From Pseudomonadota bacterium (GTDB taxonomy: Bacteria; Bdellovibrionota; Bacteriovoracia; Bacteriovoracales; Bacteriovoracaceae): 64,000 bases of DNA. The position numbers and the translations under genes were made by a program. The stretch lies in the NCBI GenBank assembly GCA_027488375.1, contig JAIYBW010000002.1, forward strand, positions 248,001 to 312,000, written 5' to 3'. Each line of letters begins with the position of its first letter. Within the stretch, counting starts at the first letter, position 1. Shown piece by piece: positions 24,640-33,175 of this stretch. Below the pieces are notes generated by a model. That model had not been told where the DNA came from. It did no database searches and saw only the letters and a list, made by a program, of their open reading frames with translations.

Positions 24640-25134
24640 ACTAGGAATTTTAGCAAAAGTCAGGTTGCATTTTTTGTCGTCGCACACAAAAGAATAACGA
24701 AAAAGTTCTCGGTATTTTTTCTCTAAAGAAAGTCCATGCACTCTTTCAGTTGAATAGAATGATTTCGTTTCTTTTCCATAAGAGAGAGCTGATCTTAATT
24801 CATTTACGGTAGACACATCACTGATTCCAACTAAAACCTCATCTGTATCAGAATTGAAGTTAAGAACTTCGACCTGACACTGCTTATTGCTTGGAATAAT
24901 CGAGTTAAGAAAATAATCTCCATGGCACTTTATTTTAAAACCGAGATTTCCTGTTACAGGGAACTCATGAATTTTTCTCTTAAAGTTAGTGTGAAGTTCT
25001 TCTTTAATTAAGGATGAAGGAATTTTTCTCAACAAACTCTCAAGTTTAGATTGATCAAATGAATCCACTGGAATGATGCCAGCATGAGAAAGACTCGAGA
25101 CAATTAAGGTAAAACCTAGAATTATTTTTATCAT
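24631..25134 (-). CDS. Hypothetical secreted protein (167 aa)
   Basis: Signal peptide MIKIILGFTLIVSSLSHAG. The mature part has four cysteines (KCHGDY, KQCQVE, VCDDKKCNL), probably two disulfides. No family recognised. Its start overlaps the stop of the kinase-like membrane-protein gene by 4 nt (ATGA), so the pair is translationally coupled and may work together. Confidence 0.65.
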   Translation of the reverse strand: MIKIILGFTLIVSSLSHAGIIPVDSFDQSKLESLLRKIPSSLIKEELHTNFKRKIHEFPVTGNLGFKIKCHGDYFLNSIIPSNKQCQVEVLNFNSDTDEVLVGISDVSTVNELRSALSYGKETKSFYSTERVHGLSLEKKYRELFRYSFVCDDKKCNLTFAKIPSKE

Positions 25135-25808
25135 GGAAAAATAGTCACAAAATGGTTGAGAACAGTCATGCCAAGACCAGACACTACTGGGATTGTTAGA
25201 TTGTCATCAATATTAAACGCCGAGATAAGTTCTGATAAAGAACCAATAACTCCAGAAACAACAGCAAAAATTAAAATATGATTTCCAATAGTCACATGGT
25301 TCATGGTGTAGAAGAGCGTGATGAGATAGCAGACAAAAAATCCAGCGACAGCACCTTGGAGGGATTTGTTAGGCATAATTTTATCTTTGCCGTAAAGAAC
25401 TCCAAAGAAAGATGAAAGAGGATCAGAGAAAACAAGAAACATAATAGAAAGAATGGCTATTTCTTTGCGGTAGAAAAATAAAGAGAGAGAAACACCGAGT
25501 GCATAGAAAGGTAATCCACTCAATCCTTCTTTCTCTGAACGGCGCATGAGAGGGCCCATAATTTTGATAACAAGATGGTTCATCTTTTGAAACTTACTTC
25601 TCGCTAAATCCATGGACAGTCCAACCACAGCAATGGCCAGGGCCAGAAATGCCCAAAAAGTCTGATCATACTGTGTCGCACTAAACAAATAAAGGCCGAT
25701 CGATCCCGTCGAGATATGCCAAAGTTTTCTTAATAAATGCAAATCAGAACGCTTGTGAAGCACCTTATCCAGGGAAGAATCATAATTTTGAGATTGTGAT
25801 GTCGTCAT
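25131..25808 (-). CDS. CTP-dependent lipid-alcohol kinase-like membrane protein (dolichol/phytol kinase family)
   Basis: 225 residues from ATG 25808 (AAAGGA 7 nt upstream). About six helices. The conserved pattern of the SEC59/DGK1/phytol kinase-CdsA group is present: LRKLWHISTGSIGLYLF near the N-terminus, FSDPLSSFFGVLYGKDKI in the middle, NKSLQGAVAGFFVCY, and EL...D-D-N-L-T-I-P-V-V-S-G at the end. These enzymes phosphorylate lipid alcohols or diacylglycerol with CTP. The substrate is not known. Confidence 0.8.
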   Translation of the reverse strand: MTTSQSQNYDSSLDKVLHKRSDLHLLRKLWHISTGSIGLYLFSATQYDQTFWAFLALAIAVVGLSMDLARSKFQKMNHLVIKIMGPLMRRSEKEGLSGLPFYALGVSLSLFFYRKEIAILSIMFLVFSDPLSSFFGVLYGKDKIMPNKSLQGAVAGFFVCYLITLFYTMNHVTIGNHILIFAVVSGVIGSLSELISAFNIDDNLTIPVVSGLGMTVLNHFVTIFP

Positions 25809-26011
25809 CAAAGTTTCCTTTGGTCACTCGGATTAAATAAAATCCAACTATCTTCGAAGTCTTTTTACTCAATTTAATGGATTCCAATCCTACCGTCTAC
25901 CCAAGGAGGGCGCTTTTTTCATTAAAATTTTCTATCTGGCGAAAATCATTCATCTAATTCCTTCCCAAACCCTGAAAGAGGTTCATATAATTTCTCTAAG
26001 AGAAGAAAATT

Positions 26012-26947
26012 ATGATGAATAACGAAATGGATTCGGAAGAAACCCTCACCCATTCTAAAAAGATTTGGGCCGTTGGTGGTGGTAAAGGTGGAGTAGGTAA
26101 AAGCCTAGTTTCTGCTAATGTAGCTATTTGTCTTGCCCTTATGGGTAATAAAGTTGTTGCTGTGGATCTAGATTTAGGTGGGGCCAATCTCCACACTTGT
26201 CTTGGACTCCCTATTCCCCAGATGACTCTTTCCGACTATGTATCAAAAAAAATTACTAACTTTGAAGATCTCCTGGTTTCTACGCCGATTCAAAATTTAA
26301 AAATTATTAGTGGTGCGCAAGATGAGCTTGGTATGGCCAATCTTAAGCACATGCATAAGAACCAAATCATCAGAAAATTAACTGAGTTGGATGCAGATTA
26401 TATTTTATTCGACCTGGGTGCAGGAACGGCTTTTAATACCATCGATTTCTTTATTACGGCCGACAAAGGAATCCTCGTTGTTCTTCCGGAACCGACTTCG
26501 ATTGAAAATACCTACCGCTTTATTAAGTCTGTTTTTTATCGACGCCTTAAAATGGTTGAAGGTGTAGCAGATATTGAGCCGATGATTCTTGAGTCCATGA
26601 ATGCTAAAATCACTTCTGGTGGACAATCATCTCCTGCTGAACTGATTAAAAAGATAGCTGAGATCAACCCTGAAGTTGGTCTTAGAGTTAAAGCAGAAAT
26701 GGCCCAATTTAGACCGAACTTAATTATTAATCAGGTTCGCTCTCAAGCTGACATTGATATTGGCTACTCGATTCAAAGTATTTGCCGTCGCTACTTTGGC
26801 ATCGAGATGACTTTTCCAGGATATCTTGATTATGACCAATCAGTTTGGCAAAGTGTTCGCAAACGCAAACCACTCCTGATTGAATTTCCAAACTCAAAAT
26901 TAGTTAATAACTTTGACCGAATTGTTCATCGGTTAATTGAATACTAA
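26012..26947 (+). CDS. MinD/ParA/FlhG-like ATPase
   Basis: 311 residues. Deviant Walker A GGGKGGVGKS with the signature lysine (near residues 23-32), AVDLDLGGANLHTCLG (A') and YILFDLGAGTAFNTIDF (Walker B region). The C-terminal half (RPNLIINQVRSQADIDIGY, FPGYLDYDQSVWQSVRKRKP) is typical of a subfamily of MinD-like proteins I associate with deltaproteobacteria. It has no clear C-terminal membrane helix of MinD. The next gene encodes a J-domain/HTH protein. A role in placing a polar or membrane structure, possibly the flagellum, is inference. A TATAAT lies at 25986-25991 without a good -35. I see no other gene in 25809-26011. Confidence 0.85.
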   Translation: MMNNEMDSEETLTHSKKIWAVGGGKGGVGKSLVSANVAICLALMGNKVVAVDLDLGGANLHTCLGLPIPQMTLSDYVSKKITNFEDLLVSTPIQNLKIISGAQDELGMANLKHMHKNQIIRKLTELDADYILFDLGAGTAFNTIDFFITADKGILVVLPEPTSIENTYRFIKSVFYRRLKMVEGVADIEPMILESMNAKITSGGQSSPAELIKKIAEINPEVGLRVKAEMAQFRPNLIINQVRSQADIDIGYSIQSICRRYFGIEMTFPGYLDYDQSVWQSVRKRKPLLIEFPNSKLVNNFDRIVHRLIEY

Positions 26948-26960
26948 AGGGTCCGAAAGC

Positions 26961-27656
26961 ATGGATGCTGAAAAGAAAAACTATTACGACGTCCTCGAAA
27001 TTACGACAAATGCTTCACCTCAAGAAATCGAGAGTGCTTACATGAGAGCAAGAAATGCTTACTCTGGTGATAGTGTCGCGCTCTACTCCCTTATGACAAA
27101 AGATGAGTGTGATTCTGTTTTAACTCAAATTGAAGAAGCTTACTCTGTAATTGGTTTTCCAGAAAAAAGAAGAGAATACGACAGACTCCGTGGATTCAAT
27201 CAGTCTGGTTTCAATTTAAATTACTCAATGCCTAGCCCTGCTCAAGGTGTTGCTTCGTTTGAAAGCCGTCCAAAAGATACTGTTCAATATGAGGATTTTG
27301 GCTCAAATCTCATTGAAGCAAAAGTCTCTAAACTCACGGCCCAGAAAAAATTCGGCCTTGAGTATGAGGAAAATGCTGAATTTGAAACAGAAATTCAAAA
27401 TACAACAGACTATACTGGTGCCTTTTTAAAGAAAATTCGCGAGTACAAAAATGTCTCTGTCGAAAGAATGGCGGAAATGACTCGAATTTCTAAAACCCAT
27501 CTTACAGCACTTGAGAATGAAGAGTTATCTAAACTCCCGGCCGATGTATATGTCAGGGGTTATGTTTTTCAATATGCTAAAGTTTTAAAACTTAATCCTG
27601 ATATTGTGGCCCCAAGCTATCTTTTGCACTTTAAAAAGCTTAAGAATCAAAAATAA
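26961..27656 (+). CDS. J-like domain plus RodZ-type HTH protein
   Basis: 231 residues from ATG 26961; an upstream TTG inside the ATPase gene is unlikely. Residues 5-70 read as a DnaJ-type domain (NYYDVLEITTNASPQEIESA ... EKRREYDRLRG), but the HPD tripeptide needed to stimulate DnaK is absent (the loop reads NAYSGDS). A disordered middle follows, then an HTH of the RodZ/HTH_25 type near residues 150-215 (FLKKIREYKNVSVERMAEMT, TALENEELSKLPADVYVRGY). There is no transmembrane helix or RodZ periplasmic part. It lies 13 nt after the MinD-like gene and is followed directly by rluD. Confidence 0.85.
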   Translation: MDAEKKNYYDVLEITTNASPQEIESAYMRARNAYSGDSVALYSLMTKDECDSVLTQIEEAYSVIGFPEKRREYDRLRGFNQSGFNLNYSMPSPAQGVASFESRPKDTVQYEDFGSNLIEAKVSKLTAQKKFGLEYEENAEFETEIQNTTDYTGAFLKKIREYKNVSVERMAEMTRISKTHLTALENEELSKLPADVYVRGYVFQYAKVLKLNPDIVAPSYLLHFKKLKNQK

Positions 27657-28628
27657 ATGACTGATCATTCCTCTGAGAGCGACAGCTTTGAAATTATTGT
27701 CGGTCCAGAGGACAAATCAGAGTTTAAACGGCTTGATCTTTTTTTAGTCCATAAGCTCCCCCAATTTTCTCGCTCTACGATTAAAAGACTTTTTGAAGAT
27801 GAGGATATTTCCTCAGAAACAATTTCACTGAGTCTTAATAAGTTGCCTCCGGTAGGAACAAAGATTGATATTGAAGTCCCTCCACCTTTACCCAGTGATC
27901 TCGTGGCAGAAAATATTCCTCTGGAAATATTGTTTGAAGATTCACATCTCATCATAATTAATAAACCGGCCGGCATGGTGGTTCATCCTGCACCCGGGCA
28001 CTACACGGGAACACTCGTGAATGCGATCCTTTATCATTGTCCAGATCTCAAAGGGATTGGATCTGAAAAAAGGCCAGGCATCGTCCACCGCTTAGATATG
28101 GGAACTTCAGGTGTAATGGTTGTGGCCAAAGATCAAGCGACTCATGAGGGACTAGTTCAGCTTTTTTCAACTCACGACATCCATCGAAAATATCAAGCTC
28201 TAATAGCCGGCAAGCCAAATGTGGCGCAAGGAACATTATCTTCAACCATAGGTCGCCACCCTACGAATAGACTCAAAATGACCGCAAATGTCAGAGGTGG
28301 GAAAAAGGCCATTACACATTTTAATGTCCTTCAAGAATTTGAATCTTGCACTCACATAGAATTAAAATTGGAGACAGGGAGAACTCATCAAATACGAGTT
28401 CATATGGCCCAACTTCTCAACTGCCCAGTTTTATGTGATCCAGTTTATGGCTCAGGTCCCTCTCACTTAAAAAAGCTGCCTGAAGAGATCAGGAAAAACT
28501 TAGAAAATTATCCTTATCAACTTCTTCATGCTCGAGAACTTGGTTTTATTCATCCTTTGACCAAAGAAAAACTTCACTTCAGTGCGCCACCACCAGAAAT
28601 TTTTCAATCAACACTCAACTCTTTATAG
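27657..28628 (+). CDS. rluD: RluD-family 23S rRNA pseudouridine synthase
   Basis: 323 residues. An S4 RNA-binding domain (about 15-75, RLDLFLVHKLPQFSRSTIKR) precedes the synthase core, with the catalytic motif GIVHRLDMGTSGVMVVAKD (Asp in HRLD), and ETGRTHQIRVHMAQLLNCPV further on. RluD makes pseudouridines in helix 69 of 23S rRNA; assignment to RluD rather than RluC is by domain order and motif and is likely but not certain. The ATG follows the previous TAA without a gap. Confidence 0.92.
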   Translation: MTDHSSESDSFEIIVGPEDKSEFKRLDLFLVHKLPQFSRSTIKRLFEDEDISSETISLSLNKLPPVGTKIDIEVPPPLPSDLVAENIPLEILFEDSHLIIINKPAGMVVHPAPGHYTGTLVNAILYHCPDLKGIGSEKRPGIVHRLDMGTSGVMVVAKDQATHEGLVQLFSTHDIHRKYQALIAGKPNVAQGTLSSTIGRHPTNRLKMTANVRGGKKAITHFNVLQEFESCTHIELKLETGRTHQIRVHMAQLLNCPVLCDPVYGSGPSHLKKLPEEIRKNLENYPYQLLHARELGFIHPLTKEKLHFSAPPPEIFQSTLNSL

Positions 28629-28656
28629 CTCCCTGATTTAGAGCTACAATACCAAC

Positions 28657-29241
28657 ATGCCTATTCGTTTATCTAAACAACTTAATCTAGGTCATTTTGA
28701 GACTTGGACTGAAAGACCCACATTCCCCTTTCATCAGGTCACTCAAGTTCATGGTGTAGATATAGTGCCATTAGAGGACATTCCCTGTGAAGCTGATGGG
28801 ATTGTAGTAGAATGGAAAAATTATCAGAATCCTCTGGCAATCAAAACTGCTGATTGTCTCCCCATTGTGTTTGAAGGGGAAACTGGAGTTGTATTTTTGC
28901 ATGCTGGTTGGAAGGGCCTCGCCCAAGGAATTCTCCAGAGAACAGAGATCCAATCGATAACTCCTCTCACTGCTTATATTGGCCCTAGTATTCGGTCATG
29001 CTGTTTTGAAGTTTCAGAAGATTTCAAACAGAATTTCCCTCAAAGCATTTTCTTTGAACAAAGAAAAGGAAAACTGTATTTTAATTTACAATCCCAAGCA
29101 GAAAAAATAATCAAAGATTTTTTTCCACATCTGATGATTACAACAAGTAAAGATTGTACCTGCTGCCATCCGATGTATCACAGCTATAGACGAGATAAAA
29201 CGAATCAAAGAAATTGGAATATTTATATAAAAGGATCTTAA
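28657..29241 (+). CDS. pgeF: PgeF/YfiH-type laccase-domain protein
   Basis: 194 residues, about 40 fewer than usual, mostly missing from the N-terminus. The core is intact: HQVTQVHGVDIV, IKTADCLPIVF with the metal-site Cys, HAGWKGLAQGI with the metal-site His, AYIGPSIRSCCFEV, and YHSYRRDKTNQRNW at the end. The family was called polyphenol oxidase; the E. coli member removes wrongly placed L-Ser from peptidoglycan precursors. Follows rluD, a pairing that is common in bacteria. Confidence 0.88.
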   Translation: MPIRLSKQLNLGHFETWTERPTFPFHQVTQVHGVDIVPLEDIPCEADGIVVEWKNYQNPLAIKTADCLPIVFEGETGVVFLHAGWKGLAQGILQRTEIQSITPLTAYIGPSIRSCCFEVSEDFKQNFPQSIFFEQRKGKLYFNLQSQAEKIIKDFFPHLMITTSKDCTCCHPMYHSYRRDKTNQRNWNIYIKGS

Positions 29242-29243
29242 TT

Positions 29244-30395
29244 ATGGAACAAAAGAAAGGCCTCACTCTTAATGGAATGACGGGAATGAATTTTCTCTTT
29301 ATTTTAAATGCAGCTGCCATTATTGGAGTCAGCACTTATTTAACGACTCATTTTTATAATACCCTTTACCCAACTCAGCTAGGTGGAGCCTCGAGCCTTT
29401 GTAATATTTCAAACTTTTTTAATTGTGATGCTGCAACTTACTCCAAGCTATCTAATGTCTTTGGCGTCCCAACTTCATTTTTTGGTCTCATCATTGGAGT
29501 TATGTTTTTATTTACGGCCCTTATGCCGTCTGAGGCCCTTGAGAAAACATCAAATGCTTTTTCAAAATATAACTTCATCGGATGCCTACTCCTATTCTTT
29601 TTCTCTTTAGGGGCCCTAGGAAGTCTTTGTCCTTTCTGTACAGTTTATTATGCTCTTTCAGGAATCGCTTTCTTCCTTCTTCACAAAGGTGGACTTAATA
29701 CCTGGAAGCCTGATTTTAAGATCAGCGGTATCTGGGGAGCGATTCTTCTCGTTGGATGCTTCTTCTTTTATCAACACACGGCCAGTAAAGAAGATGTGAA
29801 AGGGAAATTAAATGCAGGAGTCGTTGAACAGTATATAAAGCTTGCGGATTTTGGTGATCCAACTGTTGAATCACCATTCAAAGTTCATATGGCGACTCCA
29901 AACTTTAAAGATGCACCGATCAGAATTGCTATATTTTCTGATTTTGAATGCCCTTTTTGTAAAGTGGTTGCAGAACAGATGCCGGAACTTGTGAGACGAT
30001 ACGGAAACAAAATAAATATTCAATACTTCTTTTATCCTCTCGATCACAAATGTAATAGCAATATCAAAAATAAGTTTCATGAGAATGCCTGTGATGCGGC
30101 CATGGTAGCGGCTTGCGATGATAAAAAATTTGCCAAAGTTCATGACGAGATCTTTGCGGAACAAGACAAGCTAGGCTCAGGTATACTTAAGGACATTGCT
30201 GACAAGAACGGATTAAAAGGCTGTCTTGAAAGTGATGACATCAAAAACAAAGTTATTGCGACAATAAACGCAGCCACTCAGTTTAATTTAAAATCAACTC
30301 CAACAATCATTATCAATGGTAAAAAAATTGAAGGCACTATTCCAAGCGCTCAGTTTTTTGCTATTTTTGAAGATATTTTAAAAAGTCAGAAATAA
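29244..30395 (+). CDS. VKOR-DsbA fusion (membrane disulfide-forming enzyme)
   Basis: 383 residues from ATG 29244 with AAAGGA upstream. Residues 1-180 are a vitamin K epoxide reductase domain with about five helices, the loop cysteines Cys53 and Cys61, and the active-site C-P-F-C (Cys129, Cys132). After a linker, residues 220-383 are a thioredoxin-4/DsbA-type domain with a second C-P-F-C (Cys236, Cys239) and extra cysteines (DHKCNSN, ENACDAA, AACDD). The fusion would make protein disulfides in the periplasm and reoxidise itself through quinone. This fits the many Cys-rich exported proteins in the window. Confidence 0.92.
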   Translation: MEQKKGLTLNGMTGMNFLFILNAAAIIGVSTYLTTHFYNTLYPTQLGGASSLCNISNFFNCDAATYSKLSNVFGVPTSFFGLIIGVMFLFTALMPSEALEKTSNAFSKYNFIGCLLLFFFSLGALGSLCPFCTVYYALSGIAFFLLHKGGLNTWKPDFKISGIWGAILLVGCFFFYQHTASKEDVKGKLNAGVVEQYIKLADFGDPTVESPFKVHMATPNFKDAPIRIAIFSDFECPFCKVVAEQMPELVRRYGNKINIQYFFYPLDHKCNSNIKNKFHENACDAAMVAACDDKKFAKVHDEIFAEQDKLGSGILKDIADKNGLKGCLESDDIKNKVIATINAATQFNLKSTPTIIINGKKIEGTIPSAQFFAIFEDILKSQK

Positions 30396-30396
30396 G

Positions 30397-31164
30397 ATGA
30401 TTGAAACTCACTGCCATCTTGATTATCTCAAAGCCGAACCATTGGACGTGATTCGGCAAAAAATTAAAGAGGCCGGTATCACCAAAGTGGTCACTATTGG
30501 AGTGGATCCCTTAAACTTAGATTTAGTCATGGAACTTTCTAATACCCATGAAGAGATCTATTTCACTCAAGGCATTCATCCCCATGATTCAAAAGATGCA
30601 ACCGAGGTTGAGTTTCAAAAAATAATTGATCGCTCAGTGATGAAAAAAATGGTCGCTGTGGGAGAAATTGGTCTTGATTACCATTACAATAATTCGCCAG
30701 CAGATCTTCAGCGAACAGTTTTTGAAAAACAATTACAAATTGCCTGTGATCAAAACTTACCAGTGGTTATTCACACTCGGGAAGCTGAGGAAGACACAAA
30801 GGCTATCCTGAAAAACTTTTCAAGTTCTTTAAAATCCAAAGGTGTGATTCATAGTTTCACCTCAAGCACAGAGCTTGCAGAATTTATTCTGTCAGAAGGT
30901 TTTCATATTGGATTTAACGGTATCATCACCTTTAAAAAAGCCGAAAATGTTCAAGAAGTCGTGAAAATCACCCCTACAGATCGTATCCTTTTTGAAACTG
31001 ATTCTCCCTTTTTAACTCCTGTTCCTCACCGGGGTAAAGAAAATGCTCCTTATTACTTACCTTTTGTCGCGGCTAAGATTGCAGAGCTTAAAGGAATAAA
31101 TTTAGAAGATCTCAAGCAACAAGTTCTCGCCAATTCTCTCAAGTGTTTTCCAAAGCTTTCTTAA
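30397..31164 (+). CDS. TatD-family metal-dependent hydrolase (YcfH-like)
   Basis: 255 residues with the TIM-barrel metal hydrolase signatures: IETHCHLDYL at the N-terminus, VAVGEIGLDYHY in the middle, PVVIHTREAEEDT, and FETDSPFLTPVPHRG near the end, which together supply the His, Glu and Asp metal ligands. TatD relatives are 3'-5' deoxyribonucleases or D-aminoacyl-tRNA deacylases; which activity applies here is unknown. It starts 1 nt after the VKOR-DsbA stop. Confidence 0.93.
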   Translation: MIETHCHLDYLKAEPLDVIRQKIKEAGITKVVTIGVDPLNLDLVMELSNTHEEIYFTQGIHPHDSKDATEVEFQKIIDRSVMKKMVAVGEIGLDYHYNNSPADLQRTVFEKQLQIACDQNLPVVIHTREAEEDTKAILKNFSSSLKSKGVIHSFTSSTELAEFILSEGFHIGFNGIITFKKAENVQEVVKITPTDRILFETDSPFLTPVPHRGKENAPYYLPFVAAKIAELKGINLEDLKQQVLANSLKCFPKLS

Positions 31165-31171
31165 GGATGTT

Positions 31172-32218
31172 ATGACTTTTCTTCTTATTGCCCTTTCATT
31201 CATGGCTACAAGTTTTGCTCAAGATTGGATTAAAAACCTCTCTATGCCAAAAGAATTTGTGCTCGAAAAATCTCTCCATGTGCCTGGGGCCCGTCAAATG
31301 GCATTGGCCAGTGATCAAACTCTTTATGTCGGGACCATGGATCAAGGCATCGTTTATGCCATTTCTCCTCAAGGTGATATCAAAACACTTTTTTCAGGTC
31401 TCAATATGCCCCAAGGTGTTTTGTGGGCCAATGAAACACTCTATATCGCTGAAGTTCACCGTGTTTCAAAAGTCATCAATCTCAAAACAAAACCTGAGCT
31501 CGTAGCGATTAAAGAATTTCCCGATAAAAAGTGGCATGGATGGAAAACCATTCAAAAAGGTCCTGATGGAAAACTCTACGCTCCTGTAGGGGCCCCTTGT
31601 AACGTCTGTGATGAAAAACTCCCCTTTATGGCCCTTCATCGCATGGACTTTGATGGAAAAAATTTAGAAACTGTAGCAACAGGTATTCGAAATACTGTTG
31701 GCTACACCTGGCATCCAGAATCAAAAGAACTCTATTTCACTGAAATGGGTCGAGATCAGATGGGAGATGATATTCCACCTGATGAATTAAATGTGATCAA
31801 AGAGAAAACCCCTCACTTTGGATTTCCTTATATCCATGGAAAAAATATTCCTGATCCAAAATTTGGGGCGCTCAAACCTAAAACGGTGAAAATCACTCCT
31901 CCTCTGCTTGAAATTCCGGCCCATTCGGCCCCCATCGGCATTGCCTTTTTTCCAAAAGATTCTTACCCAAAAGAATTTCATAACTGTTTTCTACTCGCTG
32001 AACATGGCTCCTGGAATCGCTCAAAAAAGTCTGGCTATCAAGTCATGAAGGGATGTCTATCGGGAAATAAAGTAAAATCCTATACCTCCTTCATCACAGG
32101 TTTTAAGGAGGGTGAAAAGGTTTTTGGAAGACCAGTTCATTTTCTCTTTTTAAAAGATGGTCGCTTTTATCTTTCAGAGGATGAGCCAGGCACCATTCTC
32201 CTTTTTAAAAGAAAGTAG
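31172..32218 (+). CDS. Exported sorbosone-dehydrogenase-like beta-propeller (PQQ type)
   Basis: 348 residues. Signal peptide (about 1-16, ending SFAQ) and then a six-bladed propeller of the GSDH/L-sorbosone dehydrogenase family: SGLNMPQGVLWANETLYIAE, KGPDGKLYAPVGAPCNVCDE, FGFPYIHGKNIPDP and AHSAPIGIAFFP. Some members oxidise sugars with PQQ; others have lost cofactor binding. The Cys pair in CNVC is a family feature. Starts 7 nt after the TatD gene. Confidence 0.85.
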   Translation: MTFLLIALSFMATSFAQDWIKNLSMPKEFVLEKSLHVPGARQMALASDQTLYVGTMDQGIVYAISPQGDIKTLFSGLNMPQGVLWANETLYIAEVHRVSKVINLKTKPELVAIKEFPDKKWHGWKTIQKGPDGKLYAPVGAPCNVCDEKLPFMALHRMDFDGKNLETVATGIRNTVGYTWHPESKELYFTEMGRDQMGDDIPPDELNVIKEKTPHFGFPYIHGKNIPDPKFGALKPKTVKITPPLLEIPAHSAPIGIAFFPKDSYPKEFHNCFLLAEHGSWNRSKKSGYQVMKGCLSGNKVKSYTSFITGFKEGEKVFGRPVHFLFLKDGRFYLSEDEPGTILLFKRK

Positions 32219-32221
32219 TTC

Positions 32222-32554
32222 CTAACTAAAAAGTTTGATTAAGGTCAAAATCTGAGTGGACACGAATAGACCAAAGCCCCACATTAAAATTGTGGTTAAT
32301 CGGTCAAAGCGTTTGTCGACATAGTCAAAACGTTTATCAATTTCTTCAAAGCGCTTATCTACATCTTCAAACTTTCGATCAATCTTTTTAAATTCATCTC
32401 TAAATTCAGAGTCCATGTGATGAAAGTGATTCACCTGGGCCTTAAGCAAAAGAATAATCATATCCTCAGTTGTGATATGCTCCCGCTGAATCTTATTCAG
32501 GATCTCCTGAGATTTTTGATCCAACCACTGCTCTAAAATATCATTGTTAAACAT
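32222..32554 (-). CDS. Coiled-coil protein with C-terminal membrane anchor
   Basis: I prefer ATG 32554 (110 residues) because GGAG lies 6 nt before it; ATG 32584 has no ribosome site. The middle is a strict seven-residue repeat (IDRKFED, VDKRFEE, IDKRFDY, VDKRFDR), a textbook coiled coil, followed by one TM helix (ILMWGFGLFVSTQILTLIKL). This plan (DUF1640-like) is common and of unknown role; several are membrane-tethered scaffolds. Confidence 0.75.
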   Translation of the reverse strand: MFNNDILEQWLDQKSQEILNKIQREHITTEDMIILLLKAQVNHFHHMDSEFRDEFKKIDRKFEDVDKRFEEIDKRFDYVDKRFDRLTTILMWGFGLFVSTQILTLIKLFS

Positions 32555-32743
32555 GGGATTCTCCAATTGAAAATCCTCCTTCATGCAATTTGGCGTTACA
32601 ATTTAACTTGTCTTAAATCACTTATTTCACTTGAATTTAAACGAGAGGCGTAAAAATTCTTACCTTATAAGATAACACTTTTTCCCTTCATCGTGTTGCT
32701 CAAAAAGGTGCCAGGTAGGCATCACTTATGTTACCTTAATGAC

Positions 32744-33163
32744 ATGGAACTCATCGAAATTATCACCATTGGACTGCCTTTTTGTGCCTTTAAAATTTTA
32801 TCTGGTCTCCTTTGGCGCCAGCATTGGCTTACTCTTTTAGGAGTCATGGATTTCATCATTAATTTAATGAATTTGATGGCCCTGATCATAACAAAGAAGC
32901 GCTTGATGGATGCCTGTGTGCTTTCTTTTATCGTGAGAAAATTCAAGCGCCCCACACCTCAACGTAAAAGTATGTGGCAAGATTTTGGAAACTCTCTAGA
33001 TGTTTTTCTTTCTTTTAGCCTTGTGGTCATTATGATTGGTAGGGATTATTTAAAACTCCTCCCTCAAAATCATATGGCGATTTGGAATTTATCAGTGATC
33101 CTGAATGTCTTTGGCGCCGGTTATGGTCGGATTATGAATTCAATTCAGAAATTGAGACACTAA
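32744..33163 (+). CDS. Hypothetical membrane protein (139 aa)
   Basis: ATG 32744 is chosen; no good ribosome site is seen for it or for the upstream GTG at 32693. Three or four hydrophobic segments (about 5-22, 27-47, 85-103 and 112-127) are split by a basic loop (FIVRKFKRPTPQRKS). No family recognised. Its end overlaps the SDR gene by 4 nt, inside a perfect hairpin. Confidence 0.6.
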   Translation: MELIEIITIGLPFCAFKILSGLLWRQHWLTLLGVMDFIINLMNLMALIITKKRLMDACVLSFIVRKFKRPTPQRKSMWQDFGNSLDVFLSFSLVVIMIGRDYLKLLPQNHMAIWNLSVILNVFGAGYGRIMNSIQKLRH

Positions 33164-33175
33164 TGTCTCAATTTC
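33148..33175. terminator. Perfect hairpin with both stop codons in its loop
   Basis: GAAATTGAGACA (33148-33159) pairs with TGTCTCAATTTC (33164-33175), 12 bp without mismatch, around CTAA. The loop is the overlap of the two convergent stop codons, so the two coding ends build a symmetrical terminator. Confidence 0.6.
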
